Shown here piece after piece: positions 1-10,255 of a stretch of DNA of 64,000 bases. The notes beneath the pieces are model-generated. The model made no database searches and had not been told where the DNA came from. It was given only the letters and a program-made list of their open reading frames with translations. Position 1 is the first letter of the stretch. Each line of letters starts with the position of its first letter. The stretch comes from Alopecurus myosuroides (taxonomy: Eukaryota > Streptophyta > Magnoliopsida > Poales > Poaceae), in contig CM054061.1 of assembly GCA_028641055.1 (NCBI GenBank), positions 53,300,081-53,364,080 on the forward strand, read 5' to 3'. The position numbers and the translations under genes were made by a program.

Positions 1-2820
1 GGAAAGCTACTCGGTTTTCTGGTTTCTAGTCGGGGCATTGAAGCCAATCCTTCTAAGATAAAAGCTATTGAGAGCATGTCTTTACCGAGATCACTGAAAG
101 ATGTGCAAAAGTTCACAGGTTGTCTGGCATCTCTGAGCCGTTTTCTGGGCCGAATGGGCGAGAAGGCTCTGCCTCTATACCAGCTGATGAAGAAAAGTGA
201 CAAATTTGTCTGGACTCCGCAGGCGGATGTGGCATTCAATGAGCTGAAAGCAATGCTGGCTAGCGCTCCCGTCTTGGCTAGTCCGCTACCCAAGGAGCCT
301 ATGCTGCTGTACATTGCTGCGACTAACCGAGTAGTCAGCGTGGTGATAGTCGTGGAGCGAGAAGAAGAAGGCAAGAGTGTGCAGCGCCCAGTCTATTACC
401 TCAGTGAAGTGCTGTCCAGTTCCAAGCAAAACTATCCGCACTATCAGAAGATGACATATGGTGTGTACCTGGGCGCCAGGAAGCTGAAACATTACTTTCA
501 GGAGCACCCCATTACTGTCGTGAGCTCTGCTCCCATCTCGGATATCATGGGTAACAAGGAGGCGAGTGGCAGAGTAGCCAAGTGGGCGATTGAGCTAGCC
601 GCGTACGCTCCCGCGTATGCGAGAAGAGAAGCAATCAAGTCTCAGGTCCTGGCAGAGTTTCTCGTGGACTGGGCCGAGATGCAGTATGAACCTCCTGCTC
701 CAGTTTCCAACTATTGGAAAATGCACTTTGATGGCTCAAAGGTGAAAGAAGGCCTTGGTGCTGGCGTTGTGCTTACATCACCCAAGCGGGATCAACTCAA
801 GTACGTGCTGCAGATTCATTTCAAGGCATCCAACAATGTAGCCGAGTACGAGGCAGTGGTGCATGGTTTGCGAGTAGCAAAGGAGGTTGGCGTGCAGCGC
901 ATTATATGCTATGGTGATTCAGATCTGGTGGTGCAGCAAGTCTCGGGTACCTGGGATGCTCTGGATGCCAACATGGCATCGTATCGTTTCCTGGTGCAGT
1001 CTATGACTGGGTTTTTCGAAGGCTGCGAGTTCCAGCATGTTCACCGAGCAGAGAACGAAGCAGCAGACGAGCTATCCAAGTTGGGATCTTCTCGGCAGTC
1101 CATCCCGGCAGGGATTGCCTTGGAGCATTTGAGGAAGCCATCCATCAAGCCTTCCCCCAACTCGGAATCCATCTTTGTTCCTTCTCTGCCAAGTGAAGAA
1201 TCTGTCCCAATGGAGATCGACTGGGAGAGTGCTGCAGGGAACCCGGGGACTGCCGTCCTCTACTCGGGGACTGCCATTCCCTACTCGGGGACTGCCACTC
1301 CCTACTCGGGGACTGCCGTCCTCTACTCGGGGACTGCCACTCCTAACTCGGGGACTGCCATTCCCTACTCGGGGACTGCCACTCCGTACTCGGGGATTGC
1401 CGCCCTCAACCCAGAAGCTGTTGCATTCATTGAAGAAGTTCTCGCCAACCGGTCTGGGCTGCAAAGAAGCGCTCCTACTCCTCCTGTGCAACCACAAGAG
1501 CCTGTCCCAATGGAACTGGACGAACCAGTGTTTCCCATGCGGGAGACACCGAGTTGGGCTATGCCCATATTATCATTTCTAAGGGACGGCACTTTACCTG
1601 AAGATGAGGTGACTGCGAGGCAGATTCAGAGAAGATCCAAGGGCTACACCATAGTCCGAGATGTGCTGCACAAGAGAAGTGCCACCGGCGTGCTGCAACG
1701 CTGTGTGAGCCCAGAGGAAGGAGAAGAAATTCTGGTGGAGATACATCAAGGGGAATGTGGGCATCACGCCTCTTCTCGGGCATTGGTCAAGAAAGCTTTT
1801 CGGCATGGCTTCTACTGGCTCACTGCACTGCAACAAGCCGAAGATATTGTGAGGAAGTGCAACGGCTGCCAGATGTTCGCAAGTAAGATTCACATGCCTG
1901 CTTCCGAGTTGAAAACAATTCCTATCACATGGCCATTTGCTGTTTGGTGCTTGGATATGGTTGGTCCCTTCAAGCCGGCTAAAGGCAATATGACACATAT
2001 TTTGGTCATGGTGGACAAGTTCACCAAGTGGATTGAGGTGAAACCTATTCGGAAGTGCGATGGGGTCACAGCTGTGAAGTTTGTGAAGGATGTGATCATG
2101 AGATATGGCTACCCGCACAGTATCATCACCGACAACGACACCAACTTTGCAGAGGGGGCAATGGTGCGATTCTGCAGAGATAAGCATATCCGACTAGACG
2201 TTGCGTCAGTCGCGCACCCTGCCTCCAATGGGCAAGTTGAGAGAGCAAATGGGATGGTACTGGCAGGCATAAAGCCAAGGCTGATTGAGCCATTGCTGAA
2301 AACACCTGGGTGTTGGCTAGAAGAGTTGCCAGCGGTGTTGTGGAGTCTAAGGACTACCCCTAACCGGTCAACCGGCTACACGCCATTCTTCTTGGTATAC
2401 GGGGCTGAGGCCGTGTTGCCAATAGACTTAGAGAATGACTCCCCCCGAGTAGCCCTCTACACTGAGGTGGAGGCGAGAGAAGCTCGAGAAGACGACGTTG
2501 ACCTGCTTGAAGAAGCAAGAGAGCTAACTATGTCACGTTCGGCTATCTACCAGCAAAACCTGCGGCGTTATCATAGCCGAAAGGTGCACCCAAGGGTTTT
2601 CCGAGAAGGAGACATGGTCCTTAGGCTGGTGCAGCGCACAGCCGGGATGCACAAGTTGTCTCCTCCATGGGAAGGGCCTTTTATCGTGAGCAAAGCGTTG
2701 CACAATGATGCATACTACCTTGTAGATGTACGCCCATCGCAGGCGAACAGGGCAGATAAAGCTGGAGAGGAAACCAAGCGCCCTTGGAATGTAGCTCTAC
2801 TTCGTCGTTTCCATTCGTAA
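1..2820 (+). CDS. pol: Pol polyprotein fragment: RT C-terminus, RNase H, aRNase H, integrase
   Basis: The frame is open from base 1, so the true start lies upstream; the first Met in the window is at base 76. All numbers count from that Met. Domains in order: the thumb/connection end of RT, a degenerate gypsy RNase H (about 75-200), a second RNase H (about 210-335) with a full acidic set D219, E257, D281, D331, a linker of eight 7-residue repeats, then integrase. The integrase zinc finger has H557, H563/H564, C595, C598. The core has D627, D686 and E722, with exactly 35 residues between the last two. The C-terminal part (about 830-914) resembles the chromodomain-less gypsy integrase tail. The second Asp box reads DNDTNF instead of the common DNGTQF form. 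It makes and inserts element cDNA. No frameshift or stop is seen. Confidence 0.93.
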   Translation, partial: GKLLGFLVSSRGIEANPSKIKAIESMSLPRSLKDVQKFTGCLASLSRFLGRMGEKALPLYQLMKKSDKFVWTPQADVAFNELKAMLASAPVLASPLPKEPMLLYIAATNRVVSVVIVVEREEEGKSVQRPVYYLSEVLSSSKQNYPHYQKMTYGVYLGARKLKHYFQEHPITVVSSAPISDIMGNKEASGRVAKWAIELAAYAPAYARREAIKSQVLAEFLVDWAEMQYEPPAPVSNYWKMHFDGSKVKEGLGAGVVLTSPKRDQLKYVLQIHFKASNNVAEYEAVVHGLRVAKEVGVQRIICYGDSDLVVQQVSGTWDALDANMASYRFLVQSMTGFFEGCEFQHVHRAENEAADELSKLGSSRQSIPAGIALEHLRKPSIKPSPNSESIFVPSLPSEESVPMEIDWESAAGNPGTAVLYSGTAIPYSGTATPYSGTAVLYSGTATPNSGTAIPYSGTATPYSGIAALNPEAVAFIEEVLANRSGLQRSAPTPPVQPQEPVPMELDEPVFPMRETPSWAMPILSFLRDGTLPEDEVTARQIQRRSKGYTIVRDVLHKRSATGVLQRCVSPEEGEEILVEIHQGECGHHASSRALVKKAFRHGFYWLTALQQAEDIVRKCNGCQMFASKIHMPASELKTIPITWPFAVWCLDMVGPFKPAKGNMTHILVMVDKFTKWIEVKPIRKCDGVTAVKFVKDVIMRYGYPHSIITDNDTNFAEGAMVRFCRDKHIRLDVASVAHPASNGQVERANGMVLAGIKPRLIEPLLKTPGCWLEELPAVLWSLRTTPNRSTGYTPFFLVYGAEAVLPIDLENDSPRVALYTEVEAREAREDDVDLLEEARELTMSRSAIYQQNLRRYHSRKVHPRVFREGDMVLRLVQRTAGMHKLSPPWEGPFIVSKALHNDAYYLVDVRPSQANRADKAGEETKRPWNVALLRRFHS
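1240..1407 (+). repeat. 21-bp in-frame tandem repeat between aRNase H and integrase
   Basis: Seven regular 21-bp units (1261-1407) follow one diverged unit (1240-1260), giving repeats of the pattern YSGTAxP in the pol linker. Each unit contains CGGGGACTGC, also found directly in front of the 3' LTR (9345-9354) and just after pol (about 2885-2895). Confidence 0.9.
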
Positions 2821-3193
2821 GCAAAGATGTGTATGTACCCTCTTATCCGAGTTGAAATTCTACTCTGCAATCTGAAATTGTTCTCGGGGACTGCCCTCGT
2901 CCAAAATCGCTCTCAGTGTTTTTACTCGGCTTGGTCCTTTGTCTATTCGGTTGCTCCACTTCAGAACTCATAAGTGCATTGAGTACTGTGTTTAAACCTA
3001 TATGCCAACTCTTCGACTCTGCTGCTGTCCGAAACCCGGCTTCATGGCAAGCAAGAGAACAAGCAAAAGGTCAATGAGCACACGAAAATCGCTAAGGAAG
3101 AAAGAGTGTAGGAACCGAGTAGATTGCTTGTTACTTTTGTTCCCTGCTTCCGTCTTCTCGGCTAAGTGGTGGGCTGCGTTACCATGATTGTTT
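2821..3193. other. Gap between pol stop and 3' end of the antisense gene
   Basis: Non-coding part of the retrotransposon between the convergent ends of pol and the antisense gene. It contains one more copy of the CGGGGACTGC motif near 2885 and repeated ACTCGG words. No gene or terminator is recognisable. Confidence 0.5.
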
Positions 3194-6100
3194 CTAGCGG
3201 CTAAGTATTTGCAGCCCTACTACTTGATTCTTGTGACTCGAATACCAAAAAGCGACAAGTCGCGGGTAGAGCAGAGATGAAAAGATAGGGTGAATAAGAA
3301 ATGCAACTCGGGGACTCGCATGGAAACGCAACTCGGCATTAAGCCAGCGTCGTTCAAATTGATTAATTTCGAAATAAACAGAGTGGGCATAAAAACTGTG
3401 TAGCAAGCAAAACAAAGATAGTCTATTACATCTGCTCCCGGCATCCCGGGGATCTGATAAGTGTTCGAGTTGAAAGAGATTGCAGGTTGCTTCAAGATGA
3501 GGAGGCAGTGTTCTCGGCGCTGGCCTTGGCTGCTGTTTCTTCGGCGGCGGTCTTGGCAGCAGCTTCTTCGGTGGCGGTCGTGGCAGCTGTTTCTTCGGTG
3601 CTGGCATGGGTGGCATCCGCTTCCGTCTGGACGGGGCGGATTCCTTCATCTCGGCATCATGCTGGGTGGCCGCCTGCTCAGAAGTGGCCGTGGCCACCGA
3701 GACGAGTCCTGGAGCCGAAGAGGAGCCTGAAGCGTGGCCAGGAGGGGGCACCGTGTCATCGAGAGCAGCACCTGAGGAGGTGCCAAAGTCGAGTGCGGCG
3801 GTGTCGATGTGGGCGTACTCGTCCTCATCGCTACTCGCGACGGCGACGTTCTTCCCCTTCCCGGCCTTGCCCTTAGGAGATTCGAAGAGGCCTTCCAAGT
3901 CGGATTCTACTTCGTCGTCCTCTTCCTCTTCCTCTTCGTACTCGGTGTCGGGCTCGGGGAGGCCCTCGATGAAGGTCTCCGTCTCAGCGCACTCCGCGAC
4001 CTCGTAGGCGATCTGCTTGCGTGTGGCCACGCAGTCGGGATCTACCTCCCACTTGGAATTATTGCGCTTCCCGCGGATGAGCTGCATGTTGAGGTTTTCA
4101 TACCAGGATGCTATGCAGAGAAGCATCACGTCCGCACCGGCCCGGGCTCCCGAAGCACGCCACTTCTTCAACTCTTTCTTCACATTCTTCAGCTTGAAGG
4201 CTAGGCCCTTCATGGTGGTTGGCTGAGGATCATGAGGCCAAAACAGCCTGTGGAGCTCAAAGCCCTCGTGCACCAAGTCAGTTCCGACGCCAGCCAGCTG
4301 TTCGAAATAGCCTTTGAGCACCAGCAAGCTGTCCTCGATCTCGGCTCTGGTATCTGCTGCCTCACCTTTCGCAAGGCGAGCTGCTTTGGCTTTGGCCACC
4401 GTAGGCGCAGAAGGGGAGTCAAGATGAGGCCAGATCTCTGAAATAGCATGTGGTAACTTCAGAACCGAGAAGAAATACGACCGAGAAGAAAAGAAGCAGC
4501 GAAGAAAAGACTTACCGGACAGTTCGTTGCGCAGCCGCTGCAGCTGGGTCTTCCAGGACTCCTCGTTAGAAATGTGCTTTTCTTGGATCAGGCGCAAGCT
4601 ATCCATCTGAGCGAAGAGATCAGCGTTGGTCTTCTTTAAAGTTTCGCATTCCTGCTCAAGGGCCCTCTCCTTGGCTCTGAAAGTGGTCTCGGCCTTGGCC
4701 TTCTCGGCGACTGCCCTGTCCCTCTCGGCGCCAATGTTGATGGCATCCTGGAGTGCTTTTTGCAACTGGAGTTGCAGCTTCTCGGTCTCGGTGGCGTGAT
4801 CCTTCAGCAACACAGCGGCCTGGTTGGACAGTTGGTTCTGCACCTCTGCTGGCTTGACACAATCTTGGTGTGCCTCAACAAACAACTTGTGATCTTCTGC
4901 GAAGAGCCAGACAAGGTCAATAGAGAAGCAGCGAAGAAACAGATTCAAGATCAAACCAAGTGAACAACAGACTCACCTTCCAGCCTTTTGATGGTGGCTT
5001 CGGCGTTCTCCACGAAAGTGCGGCATGTCTCGTGCTCTTCGGCTAGGCTCTTCAGTTTCTCTGCCGAGTAGAAAAGGTTAGCGCAAAAGAAAGCATAAGA
5101 GAGCGTAAACAAAAAACGCATGAATCGCACAGCTAAAAGCGTACCTTGCACTTCAGCCAGCTGCTGGGTGCTGTCGTTGGCGTTCTTGCTGGCTGCCTCC
5201 GCAACTGCCTTTTCCTTCTCTAAAGCAGCAATTCGCCTCCTGGCGATAGAGTGGTTCCAGAGAAGATGGCGGTATAGGTTGGTCCGCTTCAGGACACTAT
5301 CCTGAGAAGCGAGAAGAAGCAAGTTAAAAAAAAAGCAGAGTAGATTCAACCCGAGTAGGAGGCTACTCGGAGAGTATCCACCTACTCGGCTAGAATCTCG
5401 GGGACTGGGAGTGATGGAAAGGAGCAGAAAGGCGAATAGAAGAGAAGAAAATTCAACTCGGAAAAGATAAGGAAAACTTACTGCGTAGGCCTGCTCGATG
5501 TCCTCGGCATTCTTGCGGTGCAGGAACATCTTGGCTGCGAGTGTCGCGGTCTCGGTGGAGACGGACATGGGCTTGTGTCCCAGGTCGACCTTGTTCCAGT
5601 CCATGCGCATGTGGTCGATGCCGCCAAGGCCAAGACCGTGCCACTTCTCCACGCCGAGAACCTTGCTATCCCATTTGGCGTCGATGAAGCCAATGGTGTC
5701 CAGTACCTGCTCAAGGCCTTTTGAAGTTATTGGTTTGTCTTGGACTCCACGAGAAGCAATGTTGACAGACTGGTGTTGGCTTGGATCTGGAGGAGGGGAG
5801 TTCATGGCTACAACCTTCCTTCCCCTCTGGATAGCTAAAGCTTTGTCCTTGGGAGGGAAGCCGATTGAGTGCTGATGGCTAACCTCAATCATGTACTCCG
5901 GGTAGCAAGGCTGGCCAGCAGCGCGAGCATCGGCTGAGAGCGCGGCGGGAATCGGGCCAGACTCGTGGATCACGAGTGCTCCACCTGAGGCTGGTGGCAG
6001 CACTTGGTCTCTGGACCGCTTCTTCGTCCTTTCCTTCTCAGCCCGCTGCTTCTCGGGATCTTCAGTTTTCTTCCCGTCAGCTTTGGCCTTCGCCTTCTCG

Positions 6101-8741
6101 GCGGCTTCCTTCTCGGCCTTGGCTTTCTCAGCAGCTTCCTTCTCGGCCTTGGCCTTCTCAGCAGCTTCCTTCTCGGCCTTGGCCTTCTTAGCAGCTTCCT
6201 TCTCGGCCTTGGCCTTCTCAGCAGCTTCCTTCTCGGCTGCCCTTCTGTCAACCTCATCCTTCAGAGCATCCAGGGCTCGCTGCCTGGTTACTCGCCCGGC
6301 AGGAGGGCTGGGTGCATCCTTGGTCTGCGGAGACGAGGAGGAGTTTGGCGGTGTAGGGCCTTGCACAGTAGGTGGCGCCATGGACCCGTCACCTTGTGCA
6401 GCTCCTGGCTGGGAGCTACTCGGTGCGTCGCCCGGCTGCACGCTGCTCAATGGATAAGCATCTCTCGTGGTGGCATCCGCGGCGATGGTGTCTTCTACTC
6501 GCTGCCCAGCAGCGAGGCTCTCTTGTGCAACAGCCCCTGTGGTGGGCTGCTCTTGTTCTGCTTCTGGCCGCTTATCGGCGGTGTCGTCTTGCATTTCTTG
6601 ATCTTGGTTCTCCTCGGCATTGCTAGCCGGAGGAGAAGGGGGTCTCTCATCGTGGACGGTAGTGTCCTGTACTACTGGTTCTGATTCTGCTTCTGGAGCA
6701 TCAGCAGTCTGTGCGTTGGCAGCAGCAACGTCGACGGTGTGGTCCTCATCATCATCCAGATTGACCAGAGGTACTGATTTTTCCTTAGTGTGGTCAGACG
6801 CGAGAGCTGCGTTCGCGTCCATAGGAGGTCTGCATAGAAAGGGAAATCACAAACTAGAAGAAGATTGGGGAAAATAGTACCGCGCGAGAAGGGAAACGAC
6901 TGAGAAGAGGGCTTACGCGGTGGTGGACTTGAGCTGTCGTCTGGACCTCTTCACGACCACCTTCTTCTCGGCGGGCTTCTTCCTCTTGGCAGGAGGCGCT
7001 GGTGCTCCGCTACCAGTCCGTTTGCGGGTCTCAGGAGCGGCGACGGACAGAGGCTTGACGACTAGGGGCGCATCGCCCTCGTTCTCGTCTTCGTCCTCGT
7101 CGTCCTTTTCCGCGGCAACTTCATCTGAGAATCCAAGAGAAAAGAGGAAAGAATCAGAAACAGCAAACGAGGGATTGGTGCTTCTCGGAAACAAACAAAA
7201 TGAAAGTGTAGTTACCGTCAAAATCCTCATCAGACCAGGTGCGGAGAGCGTCGCGCTTATCAGTGGTGGGGGAACGAGAGAGATTGGTCTGCTCCGTGGC
7301 ATCGAGAGAGGGCACATCGTCCTCCTCACGATCAGGAGACCAGTTGCCCTCAAAAACCTCGCAGCTCTCGATTATCTGACGAGTGAGAACCTGAAAAACA
7401 GAGAAGGATCACAGACTAGCCGAGTACCAGGAAGGAATTCTACTCGGATAGGCGTGCAGGTACAAAGCACACAAAGCCTAGGCAGTTTACTAAGCATTCT
7501 ACCCGGATAGGCGTGCAAACACAAAGCATACTAAGCCTAAGCATGTTTGCTGAAAGGTCCCACTCGGAAGGGCGTGCAGGTATAAAGCACATCGAGCCTA
7601 AGAGTTGTTCTCGAGTAGGCTATCCGGCAAGGCGTGCAAGCACGAAGCACATTAAGCCTACGCAATTCGGCTAGGTACCCTACTCGGTGCAGAAGACGAT
7701 CGCTACTCGCGGCAGGAGGAGGAATTATCTACTCGGAAAATGAATGCAGAGAGCAAAGTGAGAAAGGCGTACCCGCTCAATTGGCTTTGTACGGCTGTAC
7801 GGGACGAACCCGTATTGCCAGTTGTCGCCAAGGTTTGTCGTCAAGATGTTTCTTGCGTGCCAGGGAACATCGATGTTGTCGATCTCGATGGTGGTTGTCC
7901 TGGTGCAGTCGCGGGGGCCTCCCATGTAACACATGAGATGGCAGCGCTCCTGCAAGGGCAGCACTCGGCGCTGGATCCAGCAAGCCACCGGATCGTCATT
8001 CTTGAGGCCCTGCGCCTTCAGCCAGCCAAGTCTATTCTCCATCTCGATGGCGTCCTCGTCATTGGCGGGCTTCTCCTTCCAGTACAACCCGATCGGAGCG
8101 CGATTGCTCCAAACGGGCAAGTTGATTCGATCGTCCACCCTGGCTCCTTCCGCGGCGGCAACGTTCTTGACGTAGAGGAACGTCTTCTGCCACAGCTTGA
8201 CGGAGTCCAGCCCCTTGATGCGGGGGTGGTTCGTCCCGGACCGCTGCACCATCATGGCGCAGCCGGTGTCGGTGGCGCGGGCGACGCCCGCGGCGTCTTT
8301 CTTCCCGGTGGATTGCTGGCGCAAGTGGAAGTACCTGAGCCACGTCTCCCACGTGGGCCGGATGCCGAGGAAGGCCTCGCAGACCACGGCGTGGTAGGCG
8401 AGGAAAACGACGGCATTGGGGGGCAGATGATGCATCTGGATGCCGAAGTGATTGAGGAACTTCCGGAGGAAATCAGAGGCCGGCAATCCGAAGCCGCGCT
8501 CGAAATGCGACATGAAGACCACGCGCTCACCCTCCCGCGGGGATGGCACGATTTCACCGTCTGGCGCCCGGCACTCCACGCCGGGAGGGACTCGCCTGGT
8601 ATTGACGAGCCAGGCGCAATCTTCGGCGGTGACGGAGGAGCCGGCCCAGCCAGCTTTGGCCAATGTTGCGAGTAGGGAAAGTGGAAGAAATCGAAGGAGT
8701 TGGTTGGGGGATTGAGTCCGCGGCGGCGCGAAAGCTTGCAC
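3194..8741 (-). CDS. Antisense 8-exon gene of the Tat element (Transposase_28-type protein)
   Basis: Reading the minus strand, I join 8741-7773, 7390-7216, 7124-6917, 6829-5482, 5301-5145, 5060-4977, 4896-4516 and 4437-3194. Every junction is GT-AG, every phase is compatible, and the joined frame stays open for about 1521 codons. Residues 75-145 (FERGFGLP near 80, WLRYFHL near 134) match the 'putative gypsy type transposon' family (Pfam Transposase_28, PF04195, recalled not searched). Then come a Lys/Arg-rich NLS-like stretch (exon 3), a Ser/Pro/Gln-rich region, five Ala-Glu-Lys decapeptides (about 648-697), predicted coiled coil (exons 5-7), an acidic run and Pro-Lys repeats near the C-terminus. 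No transposase catalytic site is visible and the function is unknown. The last exon may end earlier by another splice. A TATA box lies 88 bp upstream of the start. Confidence 0.75.
6091..6240 (-). repeat. 30-bp tandem repeat coding Ala-Glu-Lys decapeptides
   Basis: Five 30-bp units in exon 4 of the antisense gene encode the pattern AEKEAAEKAK, a charged helix or coiled-coil spacer. The fifth unit diverges at its end. All are in frame. Confidence 0.9.
7441..7680 (-). repeat. About 60-bp tandem repeat inside intron 1 of the antisense gene
   Basis: Four diverged units share GGCGTGCA, then AAGCAC and AGCCTA, at about 7451, 7511, 7571 and 7631. They fill most of the 382-bp intron between exon 1 (ends 7773) and exon 2 (starts 7390). 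Confidence 0.75.
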
Positions 8742-8828
8742 GGCGGCGGAGAGCTCGGTGGCGGAGAAGAGCAGGAGACGAAGGAGGAATAGTGCAAGGG
8801 AAGGGGAAAAGGAAGTTACCGGCGGAGG

Positions 8829-8836
8829 TATTTATA
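8829..8836 (-). promoter_or_regulatory. TATA box for the antisense gene
   Basis: The minus strand reads TATAAATA, flanked by GC-rich sequence, 88 bp before the inferred ATG at 8741. A start about 30 bp downstream of the box would give a leader near 60 nt. This is a plausible core promoter outside the LTR. Confidence 0.65.
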
Positions 8837-9341
8837 CCTCCTCCGCGAGTTTACCGTTACCGTCGTGGAAGTGGGATCGATTGTGGCGTGTGGTGGATCC
8901 TGTGGCCGGCTAGAAACGCACACAAGCGCCGGTTGCGCGCGTAACGGCCGCAAATGATCCCACCACCGAATCGTGGTCTATAACTACACTTGATGGGACA
9001 TGACGGCCGGTGGGCCCACTGCGTGAAAACTGGACGCGTGGCAGGTCATGTCCTGGGTAACGAAACGACGAGGTCGTAGATGCTTGACACGTGTGCAGTT
9101 GCTGCGCGAAGGGCTGGATTGTGCTCTGCGCTGCAGAGGCTCAATCTAAGAAATTTCTCTAAGTCTTTTTACTCGGTTACAGAGTAGAAAGCAAGCGCTA
9201 CTCGGAAGAGAGGAAACTCAAGGTACATTCCAGATAGCTACTCGGAGGTTCTACTCGGCATCTTGAGGTTCAAGGGCTGAGATGCAAAGGCTGGTTTTAA
9301 GCTGGCAGAGCCTAGTGAACAAGCTCGCAAGACTCAACCAG
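8837..9341. other. Region between antisense promoter and polypurine tract
   Basis: No coding sequence. It is likely to hold upstream control of the antisense gene. From about 9165 onward it is rich in ACTCGG words that recur throughout the element. Confidence 0.4.
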
Positions 9342-9354
9342 CTTCGGGGACTGC
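9342..9354 (+). promoter_or_regulatory. Polypurine-tract-like site before the 3' LTR
   Basis: CTTCGGGGACTGC abuts the LTR start TGTCGG. Its position is that of the plus-strand primer site, though it is only partly purine. The same core occurs in the pol linker repeats. Confidence 0.55.
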
Positions 9355-10255
9355 TGTCGGGGGGTTACCCCCGAGTAGGGTAAAGGCAGGTGGTAAAGGC
9401 AGCTTACAGAAGGGAGGTTTGGTCGAGTAGCCGACTACCTGGTACTCGCTACCCGGTCGACTGCTACTCGGTCTCACCTCAAGATGACCAGAAGGAGAAA
9501 TCAAGCAAGTTCTATCTCTTCGAGTAGAAGAGGTGGCCCGAGTACAATTGGCGGGAACAATTGGCGGGAACCTACTCGGGCCAGAAAGTCAAAGGAGCCG
9601 TTCTGACACAGGATCCCGCGTATCCTGGGTCCGTACTTGGCAGCATTCGAACTACTGTTCATCTGGGACCGGCCTGCCTGACAGTGACAGCATGGAAGCA
9701 GGCCGTGGCAGGATAAGGGGGCCCTACTCTGTGCCTAGGTACAGTGATACCAGTCTGTCCCCTAGTTTTGCCCAACGACTTTCCAGATGAAGCCAAGGTT
9801 AGGAACCAAAGCTGTCAGCGGGTACTCGGAGAAAGGACGATGTGCACACTATGTCGACACTTGTCTAGATTTGGACGTATCCGGCTGGGCACCATGTATA
9901 TAAGGTGCCCCGCCGCCTCCTGCGCGAGGGATCTTGCTCCACGTTCATTTTGGAACCCTAGAAACCCTAAGTTCTTGACCTAGCTCTACTCGGAGAGGAG
10001 AGAGAGGCTACTCGGTAGAGATACCATTTGTATCGTGGCTACTCGGAGAGACATCATAATACATAGAGAAAGGCAGGAGTAGGGGTTTTACCTCCTCACG
10101 AGGGCCCTGAAACTGGGTACATCGTGTTGTTTGTGTTGTGTGGATCTTACCTCACGCGGCTACTCGTCGCGTGATCCCTCCCCGGACACCTCCAGCGTCC
10201 ATCGTCCCCACATCTTTAGCCATCCCATGGCATCTGCCGTGACACCACCACGACA
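9355..10255 (+). repeat. 3' LTR (901 bp) of the Tat-lineage element
   Basis: It starts TGTCGGGGGG and ends CACCACGACA, so the termini are the inverted pair TGTCG/CGACA. It contains a TATA box at 9897-9904. The sequence resumes as satellite immediately after 10255. The 5' LTR is not in the window, so the pair cannot be compared for age. Confidence 0.85.
9897..9904 (+). promoter_or_regulatory. LTR TATA box
   Basis: TATATAAG in the middle of the LTR, followed by a GC-rich stretch. It is the likely Pol II core promoter of the retrotransposon. Transcription should start about 30 bp downstream, defining the U3/R border. Confidence 0.7.

Larger units (their letters stand above)
1..10255 (+). mobile_element. 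Ty3/gypsy LTR retrotransposon, Tat lineage, 3' part (5' end outside window)
   Basis: The sense strand holds the end of reverse transcriptase, an RNase H-like connection domain, a second RNase H and an integrase, then a 6-kb region with a long antisense gene, then a 3' LTR. Dual RNase H plus an antisense gene downstream of integrase is the layout known for Tat-lineage elements. The 5' LTR, gag, protease and most of RT are outside the window. The 5 bases after the LTR (GTCCG, 10256-10260) continue a satellite monomer, so the element inserted into that array with a probable GTCCG duplication. Both pol and the antisense gene are open, which suggests a fairly recent insertion. I do not assign a named family. 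Confidence 0.85.

Noticed and set aside
1072..2187. Antisense and alternate-frame open frames over pol
   Set aside because: They are shadows of the pol coding sequence and its 21-bp repeat; none has a recognisable domain.
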